From the NCBI GenBank assembly GCA_013813755.1, contig JACCRD010000120.1:1-12220 (forward strand): a stretch of 12,220 nucleotides of DNA, written 5' to 3'. Origin of the DNA: Acidobacteriota bacterium. GTDB lineage: Bacteria; Acidobacteriota; Blastocatellia; Pyrinomonadales; Pyrinomonadaceae. The notes below the pieces were generated by a model, which saw nothing but the letters and a program-made list of their open reading frames with translations, searched no databases and was not told the origin of the DNA. A program made the translations under genes and the position numbers. How positions within the stretch are numbered: position 1 is the stretch's first letter; every line of letters starts with the position of its first letter. This document shows positions 7,155 to 12,220 of the stretch, one piece after another.

Positions 7155-8252
7155 TTATCCGGTTTTAGTAACGTGTTGTTGGCTGCTTAGTTCTGTAATT
7201 TCCCGGATGGAAACTCCGCGTGTAAAAATTAAAATCAAACCGATTGCCGTCCAAAACAAAATTCTGCTTTTTCTGATAATTCCGATAGTCACGCCGACTC
7301 CCGCGCCGAGCGCGAGCGTTTCAGTGATAATCTGCGCCCCCGCTTCGTCAACGCCAATTAAAAATGGCACGAGTTTGAAAACAATGGTGATTAGACGGCT
7401 GATCGATTCGAGCAGAAATGAACCGTTTAAACTCGGAAGCGCGGTACTGATCCGGCTTAAAATAAACCAGACTTCCAAAACACCGAGCGCGTGAAAAAGG
7501 ATTTGAAAAAGAAAAATTGGCGCGAATCGGCGTGGATATTGACGGTAAAATCCAAAAATCAAATTTTCAAAAAGGAGCGCCTGTCCCCGTCCGTTTTCTA
7601 AAATTCCGCGCCCGAAATGTTTGTTATAAAGCCAACTGCAAAAATTACTGAGCAGATGCCACTGGCGGATGATTGCCAAGAGCGCAAATACAATCAGCGC
7701 GAAAATTAAACTGATCAAACCGTAAATCATTACGACCCAGCTTTCTTCAAGCTCTGAGTTGAACAAAAAAGCGATTGCGCCGAATATTATAAAAAGACCA
7801 GTCACAAACGAATAAAAAAGATTTTCCGTCGCTACTGAGGATAAACCGACAACCAGCGGGACACGGTTTCTGACGGCGACAACTTTAGATGTTCCGCTGA
7901 TTAAAATTCCGAGTGGAATTAAACTGCTCAGAGCTTCACCGATAATGACTGCGGGCAAAGTGTCGCTCAATCTTAATTTGTGAGGTGCGGCAACGCACAG
8001 TCTCCATGCTGACGCGCGCATCACAATCCGCAAAAAATAAATGAATATAATAAATACAAAACCGCCGAATCCGATATTGACAATACCTTTGAGAATCTCG
8101 CCGATTCCCACCGAATACACAAAATAGGCAAATAAGCCGAGTCCGAGCAGCGTCAAAACCGCGCCTAATATTTTTAGACGTAAAAGGTTTTTTGCATTTT
8201 TCGGATTCTGTCCGTTTGGGTTCAGACTCTGGGGTTTTGTTTTGGAATTCAC
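7155..8252 (-). CDS. Flippase-like multi-pass membrane protein (lysylphosphatidylglycerol synthase TM-region family)
   Basis: A 365-residue integral membrane protein with about eight hydrophobic spans: roughly 27-48, 60-78, 100-118, 143-165, 172-194, 245-266, 281-300 and 310-344, the last possibly two helices. The order and conserved spots fit the LPG_synthase_TM (flippase-like) family: an Arg/Trp after the second helix (MRASAWRL), the loop IIGEALSSLIPLGILISG, and the late block GVDEAGAQIITETLALGAGV followed by RKSRILFWTAIGLIL. Members with only this region lack the aminoacyltransferase domain of MprF and are thought to move or handle lipid-linked substrates; the substrate cannot be told here. 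A Lys/Asn/Gln-rich 20-residue cytosolic tail precedes the first helix. The start is GTG, with AAAAGG about 9 bases upstream. It is transcribed divergently from the acyl-CoA dehydrogenase gene. Confidence 0.75.
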   Translation of the reverse strand: MNSKTKPQSLNPNGQNPKNAKNLLRLKILGAVLTLLGLGLFAYFVYSVGIGEILKGIVNIGFGGFVFIIFIYFLRIVMRASAWRLCVAAPHKLRLSDTLPAVIIGEALSSLIPLGILISGTSKVVAVRNRVPLVVGLSSVATENLFYSFVTGLFIIFGAIAFLFNSELEESWVVMIYGLISLIFALIVFALLAIIRQWHLLSNFCSWLYNKHFGRGILENGRGQALLFENLIFGFYRQYPRRFAPIFLFQILFHALGVLEVWFILSRISTALPSLNGSFLLESISRLITIVFKLVPFLIGVDEAGAQIITETLALGAGVGVTIGIIRKSRILFWTAIGLILIFTRGVSIREITELSSQQHVTKTG

Positions 8253-8331
8253 TTGCTTTGCCTTTTGCTATGCGCGCCTATTAAGATGGTAGTTCATTTA
8301 TTTTTTAAAAACAAAATTAAGGATTATCTAT
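8253..8331. promoter_or_regulatory. Divergent intergenic region driving the flippase-like and acyl-CoA dehydrogenase genes
   Basis: Only 79 bases separate the two divergent start codons, so both promoters must overlap here or extend into the coding ends. On the plus strand AAGGA lies 8 bases before the ATG at 8332, a good ribosome binding site. The stretch 8297-8320 is A/T only apart from single bases. No reliable -10/-35 boxes were identified. Confidence 0.4.
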
Positions 8332-9513
8332 ATGAACGCAACAGCTTTAGAACGTGAATTTACAAGTAATGCTTTAACCGTTTTATCAGAAGAAGAAGAA
8401 CTTTTCAGAGCTTCGGTACGCGAATTTGCGGAAGGCGAAATAAAACCGCGCGTTGAAGCGATGGAACACGCCGGAAAACTTGATCCAAATTTAATCAGAC
8501 AATGTTTTGAGCTTGGTCTGATGGCAATCGAAACGCCCGAGGAATACGGCGGCGCGGGTTCTTCTTTTTTTAACGCGATTCTGGCAATCGAAGAACTGGC
8601 GCGGGTTGACGCTTCGACGTCTGTCTTTGTTGACGTGCAAAATACGCTCGTGACCAATGCGATTATTCGCTGGGCAAATGACGATTTGAAAAAGAAATAT
8701 CTGCCGCAGATGGCTGAATCGAAAGTCGGCGCATACGCTTTATCCGAAGCCGGTTCAGGCTCGGACGCTTTCGCTCTGAAAACAAAAGCAATTGACAAAG
8801 GCGATTTCTGGGAAATTTCGGGGCAGAAACTCTGGATTACAAACGGCATGGAAGCCGAAATTTTTATCGTTTTCGCAACTATTGATACGAACGCGGGGTA
8901 TAAAGGAATTACGGCGTTTATTGTCGAGAAAGATTTTGAAGGATTTTCGATTGGCAAAAAAGAAGATAAACTTGGCATTCGCGCATCTTCAACAACCGAG
9001 CTGATTTTGGATTCATGCCGAGTTCCAAAAGAAAATGTTCTGGGCGAAATTGGAAAGGGGTATAAAGTTTCAATCGAAACCCTGAATGAAGGCAGAATCG
9101 GAATTGGCGCGCAGATGATCGGCATCGCTCGGGGCGCGTTTGAAGCCGCTTTGAATTACACAAACGAACGCGAACAATTCGGCAAAAAAATCAACGACTT
9201 TCAAGCGGTTCAATTTCAGCTCGCGGAAATGGCGATTGACATCGAAGCCGCGCGCCTTTTAGTTTATAACGCGGCGCGGCTCAAAGATGCGAGCAAACCG
9301 TTTTTGAAAGAAGCGGCGATGGCAAAAGTTTATTCGTCGCGCGTGGCGGAAAAAGTTTCGTCAAAAGCCATCGAACTTTTCGGCGGTTACGGTTATGTCA
9401 AAGATTACCCGGTCGAAAAATTCTGGCGTGACTCAAAAATCGGCGCGATCTACGAAGGCACGACAAATATGCAATTGCAGACGATTGCCAAATTGATTAT
9501 GAGTGGGAAATAA
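8332..9513 (+). CDS. Acyl-CoA dehydrogenase, short/branched-chain type
   Basis: FAD enzyme that makes the alpha-beta double bond in acyl-CoA and hands electrons to ETF. The 393 residues are full length for the family, with helical N-domain, beta middle domain and helical C-domain. Visible signatures are YALSEAGSGSDAFAL (135-149) and WITNGMEAE (168-176) around FAD, DKLGIRASSTTEL (212-224), LNEGRIGIGAQMIGIARGAF (251-270), REQFGKKINDFQAVQF (280-295), ELFGGYGYVKDYPVEKFWRD (348-367), and IYEGTTNMQ (373-381), in which Glu375 sits where short- and medium-chain enzymes keep the catalytic base. That placement, rather than the internal Glu of the isovaleryl/long-chain types, suggests a butyryl- or 2-methylbutyryl-like substrate, but chain length cannot be fixed by eye. 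The downstream branched-chain E1 makes a role in Val/Ile catabolism plausible. Confidence 0.93.
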   Translation: MNATALEREFTSNALTVLSEEEELFRASVREFAEGEIKPRVEAMEHAGKLDPNLIRQCFELGLMAIETPEEYGGAGSSFFNAILAIEELARVDASTSVFVDVQNTLVTNAIIRWANDDLKKKYLPQMAESKVGAYALSEAGSGSDAFALKTKAIDKGDFWEISGQKLWITNGMEAEIFIVFATIDTNAGYKGITAFIVEKDFEGFSIGKKEDKLGIRASSTTELILDSCRVPKENVLGEIGKGYKVSIETLNEGRIGIGAQMIGIARGAFEAALNYTNEREQFGKKINDFQAVQFQLAEMAIDIEAARLLVYNAARLKDASKPFLKEAAMAKVYSSRVAEKVSSKAIELFGGYGYVKDYPVEKFWRDSKIGAIYEGTTNMQLQTIAKLIMSGK

Positions 9514-9602
9514 AAATTACATCCGTAAAATTTTTGTGCTTGAAAACTTTTAAGCCGGGTGTGAAAAACTATATCTAATAACGGACGGGAAAAACTAAAT
9601 TT

Positions 9603-9923
9603 ATGACGGACAGAATTGAGGTTTTCAAACAAATGCTCGAAGCCGAGCCGGCAAATACAATGGTAATGTTCGGCTTGGCGAAAGAATATGAAAAATCAGG
9701 GCAGTCTGCCGAGGTCATCGCTCTGCTTGAGAGTTATATTGCACAGGCTGACGACGAAGGAAACGCATATGGAATGCTGGCGAAAGCATACGAGCAAAAC
9801 GGCGAGCGCGAACGGGCAAAAGCGACTTACGAAAAAGGCATCAAAGTTTCCAACGCCCACGGTCATCCCTCGATGGCGCAGGATTATCAGATGACGCTTG
9901 ATCTTGATTATGATGACGCATGA
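9603..9923 (+). CDS. Small tetratricopeptide-repeat protein
   Basis: A 106-residue cytosolic protein made almost wholly of two TPR units. One covers roughly 18-50 (MFGLAKEYEKSGQ, then AEVIALLESYI), the other roughly 53-86 (AYGMLAKAYEQNGERERAKA, then YEKGI). The tail LDLDYDDA is acidic. TPR folds bind other proteins; no catalytic domain or signal is present and the partner is unknown. The ribosome binding site is weak (GGGA about 12 bases upstream). It lies 89 bases after the acyl-CoA dehydrogenase on the same strand and may share its transcript. Its stop overlaps, by ATGA, the ATG of the decayed hicB frame. Confidence 0.75.
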   Translation: MTDRIEVFKQMLEAEPANTMVMFGLAKEYEKSGQSAEVIALLESYIAQADDEGNAYGMLAKAYEQNGERERAKATYEKGIKVSNAHGHPSMAQDYQMTLDLDYDDA

Positions 9924-10098
9924 TGCAAGAAATTATAATTTTAGTTAAACCCGCACCGGCAGGGGCTAGAGAGCTTGGGCTTTAAGCAAATCGATTTATA
10001 CCGAAGCTGGCAACTTAAGGGTTTTGCCGGAACAAATACATGATGCCGCTGAATGTTATTTCGAAGAGGCGGAAAAAACCGAACTGATTACGATTTCA
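9920..10098 (+). pseudogene. Remnant of a HicB-family antitoxin gene (frameshifted)
   Basis: HicB antitoxins have a partly degraded RNase H-like fold and neutralise HicA. The frame beginning at ATG 9920 or 9923 reads MQEIIILVKPAPAG, like the first strand of short HicB proteins, but reaches a stop at 9983-9985. The similarity resumes in another frame from about 9982, reading SKSIYTEAGNL, then EQIHDAAECYFEEAEKTELI, which matches the usual HicB run (S-I-x-T-E-A-x-x-L-x-E-L, then I-x-D-A-V-x-C-x-F-E-E). A frameshift therefore lies near 9970-9985, and a couple of residues after the Gly seem missing. The expected C-terminal end is absent: at about 10096-10107 the sequence passes into HicA-like code in the same frame. 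There is no ribosome binding site of note. Family call from memory of the pattern, no search run. Confidence 0.7.
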
Positions 10099-10101
10099 CT
10101 A

Positions 10102-10260
10102 AACAGCATAGGCATCACGACTAGCTAAAACATCGTTTATCAAGTTACAATTCCTCATCACAGTCCTTTAAGAATCGGCACGTTTGCCGCGATTTTAGAC
10201 GACATTGCTAATCATTTTCAAATTAGTCGTCAGGAACTTTTGTTAAAAATTAAATTATAA
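10102..10260 (+). pseudogene. Remnant of a HicA-family mRNA interferase toxin gene
   Basis: HicA toxins are small dsRBD-like RNases whose catalytic His lies in a G-S-H motif. After a stop at 10126-10128, the same frame reads VYQVTIPHHSPLRIGTFAAI (from 10135), then LDDIANHFQISRQELLLKIK and a stop at 10258-10260. This is the C-terminal half of HicA (x-V-T-I-P-x-H-x-x-L-x-x-G-T-L-x-x-I-L). The first ~35 residues, with the usual start codon, are missing, and where G-S-H should stand the sequence reads NSIG, so the toxin would be inactive. Together with the hicB remnant this looks like a hicBA operon that suffered a frameshift, an internal deletion across the gene junction, and a stop. It ends 27 bases before the E1 start. 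Confidence 0.7.
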
Positions 10261-10272
10261 AAAGCATTTATC

Positions 10273-10277
10273 AGGAG
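10273..10277 (+). promoter_or_regulatory. Ribosome binding site of the fused E1, supporting a GTG start
   Basis: AGGAG is followed by 10 bases and then GTG at 10288. The same frame is closed 27 bases upstream by the TAA that ends the hicA remnant, so only this GTG, or a later ATG at 10408 without such a site, can be the start. Confidence 0.6.
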
Positions 10278-10287
10278 AATTTCAAGA

Positions 10288-12220
10288 GTGGCAACAGCAA
10301 CGAAAAAAGCTAATACAGCGAAAGGCGCAAATAAAAAAGCGCAATCGACTAAAATAAACAAAACCACGGCAAAAGATAACAACGCGAAATTTGTCGTCAA
10401 ACCGGAGATGACCATCGGCGACGGCGAGCTTGACCACCGGACAAAACAGAAAACCGCAAAGGCGATTGAACCGCAAGAGCCGAAACGAACAACAAAAAAG
10501 TCTGAAAAAACAATCGCGGCACAGACCGAAAAATATCACGGTCTGGACACCGAAGCACTGATCGGACTTTATCGCACGATGTATATGTCGCGCCGGATTG
10601 ACGACAAGGAAATTCAGTTAAAAGGGCAGAATAAAATCTTTTTTCAAATTTCCGGCGCCGGTCACGAGGCGGTTTTGACGGCGGCGGCACTGGCGATGAA
10701 ACCAGCTTATGATTGGTTTTTCCCGTATTACCGCGACCGCGCTCTTCTGCTTGGCTTGGGAATGACGGCGCAGGAAATGCTTTTTTCAGCGGTCGGCGCG
10801 GAAGTTGATCCAAACTCGCACGGGCGGCAGATGCCTTCGCACTGGGGTCACGTTAAATTAAATGTTCCCTCGCAGTCTTCCTGCACCGGAACGCAGGCGC
10901 TTCACGCCGTCGGCTCGGCGGAAGCGTCGTATCGCGCGTCTTTAGTCAGAGAATTGCAGGAAAAAGTCATCGGTTTCAAAGGCGACGAAGTGGTTTATAT
11001 GTCGGTCGGCGACGGTACGACGAGCGAAGGCGAATGGTGGGAAGCTCTGAACACGGCTTGCAACTTAAAACTGCCCGTGATTTTTGTCGTTGAAGATAAT
11101 GGCTACGCGATTTCCACGCCGGTCGAGGTTAGCACGGCGGGCGGTGATATTTCCAAATTGGTTGCCGGTTTTCCGAATCTTTTTATGCAAAAATGCGACG
11201 GCACAAATGTGCTTGAAAGTTATGAAACTTTTACGAAAGCCGTCGAATTCTGTCGTGCGAGAAAAGGCGCAGCATTTGTCCACGCAAAAGTGATTCGCCC
11301 GTATTCACACAGTTTATCCGACGACGAAAAGTTGTATCGTCCTGAAGAAGAACGACAGCGAGACGCGGAGATTGATCCGATAAAAACTTTTGCCGAATTT
11401 TTAATGACTGAAGGCATCGCCTCGTCGGAAGATTTGGAGAGCTTGCGCAAAATTGTTGACGCGGAAATCAACGAAGCCGCCGACATTGCCATTGCCACGC
11501 CGCAGCCCGCGCCTGAAAGCGCTCTGCGAAATATTTTTTCGCCTGACATCGACCCGACATCGAAAGATTTTGACACCGAAGAAAGCGCGGAACTTTCAGG
11601 CAATGCGGGAACGATGGTTGACCTAATCAATCGTTGTATGCACGAGGAAATGGAGCGCGACGTTTCAATCGTCGTTTTTGGCGAAGACGTGGCAGACCTT
11701 TCGCGCGAAGAACATCTGGAAACCGTCAAAGGCAAAGGCGGCGTGTTCAAAGTGACGGCAAATCTGCAGCGCAAATTCGGCTCGGCGCGTGTTTTTAATT
11801 CGCCGCTGGCGGAAGCCAACATCATCGGACGTGCTGTCGGAATGTCGATTCGCGGACTGAAACCAGTGGTCGAGATTCAATTTTTCGATTATATTTTTCC
11901 GGCATTTCACCAAATCAGAAATGAAGTCGCGGTCACGCGCTGGCGCTCGGACGGCGACACAAAATGCCCGTTGGTGATGCGCGTTCCGGTCGGCGGATAT
12001 TTAAAAGGCGGCGCGGTTTATCACTCGCAATCCGGCACGACACTTTTCGCTCACACGCCCGGACTTCTTATTGCGTATCCGTCAAACGCTCTCGACGCAA
12101 ACGGACTTCTGAGAACTTCGATTCGCTGCGACGACCCGGTTTTATTTCTTGAACACAAACATCTCTACCGGCAGGTTTATAATAAATCGCAGTATCCGTC
12201 GTCGGAATTTATGATTCCGT
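10288..12220 (+). CDS. Branched-chain 2-oxoacid dehydrogenase E1, fused alpha and beta subunits (3' end outside window)
   Basis: ThDP-dependent E1 that decarboxylates branched-chain 2-oxoacids and acylates the lipoyl group of E2. The frame runs open from GTG 10288 off the right edge (644 codons seen). Residues 1-80 are a Lys/Ala/Thr-rich, low-complexity extension. The alpha half (about 85-430) shows QISGAGHEAVLTAAALAM (120-137), PYYRDRALLLGLGM (146-159), HGRQMPSHWG (178-187), the ThDP motif from GDGTTSEGEW (241-250) to VVEDNGYAI (267-275), and the loop PYSHSLSDDEKLYRP (338-352), corresponding to the phosphorylation-loop region. The beta half starts near 441: VVFGEDVADL (462-471), FNSPLAEANIIGRAVGMSIR (503-522), EIQFFDYIFPAFHQIRNEVA (529-548), AVYHSQS (576-582). 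YHSQS and EHKHLYR resemble branched-chain rather than pyruvate E1-beta. Single-chain alpha-beta E1s are known in Bacteroidota and Acidobacteriota. E2 and E3 are not seen. Confidence 0.9.
   Translation, partial: MATATKKANTAKGANKKAQSTKINKTTAKDNNAKFVVKPEMTIGDGELDHRTKQKTAKAIEPQEPKRTTKKSEKTIAAQTEKYHGLDTEALIGLYRTMYMSRRIDDKEIQLKGQNKIFFQISGAGHEAVLTAAALAMKPAYDWFFPYYRDRALLLGLGMTAQEMLFSAVGAEVDPNSHGRQMPSHWGHVKLNVPSQSSCTGTQALHAVGSAEASYRASLVRELQEKVIGFKGDEVVYMSVGDGTTSEGEWWEALNTACNLKLPVIFVVEDNGYAISTPVEVSTAGGDISKLVAGFPNLFMQKCDGTNVLESYETFTKAVEFCRARKGAAFVHAKVIRPYSHSLSDDEKLYRPEEERQRDAEIDPIKTFAEFLMTEGIASSEDLESLRKIVDAEINEAADIAIATPQPAPESALRNIFSPDIDPTSKDFDTEESAELSGNAGTMVDLINRCMHEEMERDVSIVVFGEDVADLSREEHLETVKGKGGVFKVTANLQRKFGSARVFNSPLAEANIIGRAVGMSIRGLKPVVEIQFFDYIFPAFHQIRNEVAVTRWRSDGDTKCPLVMRVPVGGYLKGGAVYHSQSGTTLFAHTPGLLIAYPSNALDANGLLRTSIRCDDPVLFLEHKHLYRQVYNKSQYPSSEFMIP

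Noticed and set aside
8328..9125. 265-codon minus-strand frame opposite the acyl-CoA dehydrogenase
   Set aside because: It is the antisense shadow of a gene with full family signatures; its translation is Ser/Pro/Ile-biased and matches nothing known.
11220..11825. 201-codon minus-strand frame opposite the fused E1
   Set aside because: Antisense shadow of clear E1 code, Ser-rich and without motifs.

Overview
The window looks like chromosomal DNA of a Gram-negative-type, aerobic heterotrophic bacterium of moderate to low GC. My best guess is an Acidobacteriota (Blastocatellia-like) genome. That guess rests on a mycobacterial-style Kgd outside Actinobacteria, a branched-chain 2-oxoacid dehydrogenase E1 with alpha and beta halves fused, and an exported protein with a carboxypeptidase-regulatory domain. 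No rRNA or tRNA gene, CRISPR array or insertion sequence was seen.

Layout. Positions 1-371 (+) hold the C-terminal end of an unrecognised protein. It converges on a 1265-residue Kgd-type 2-oxoglutarate dehydrogenase/decarboxylase (449-4246, -) in which an E2 acyltransferase domain is fused in front of the E1 domain. After an AT-rich gap comes a ribH-nusB pair on the minus strand (ribH 5137-5652, nusB 4638-5120). Then follow a secreted protein with a C-terminal carboxypeptidase-regulatory-like domain (5956-6765, -) with a strong hairpin terminator behind it, a gap carrying a long perfect inverted repeat, and a multi-pass flippase-like membrane protein (7155-8252, -). From 8332 everything runs on the plus strand: an acyl-CoA dehydrogenase, a small TPR protein, the remains of a HicB-HicA toxin-antitoxin locus, and a fused alpha-beta E1 of a branched-chain 2-oxoacid dehydrogenase that leaves the window at 12220.

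How the genes fit together. Two thiamine-diphosphate 2-oxoacid dehydrogenases bracket the window: Kgd for the TCA cycle and the branched-chain E1 for Val/Leu/Ile breakdown. The acyl-CoA dehydrogenase could take the next step after the branched-chain complex, but a shared pathway is inference. ribH-nusB is a common bacterial pairing of riboflavin synthesis with transcription antitermination.

Most of the window is ordinary metabolism. The least expected item is the decayed hicBA locus at 9920-10260, visible only by reading across a frameshift and a stop. Other points worth checking are the 15-bp perfect inverted repeat at 6880-6928, the TTG start of ribH, the basic N-terminal extension on the fused E1, and the unidentified proteins at the left edge and at 5956-6765. 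I saw no convincing new defence or mobile system.
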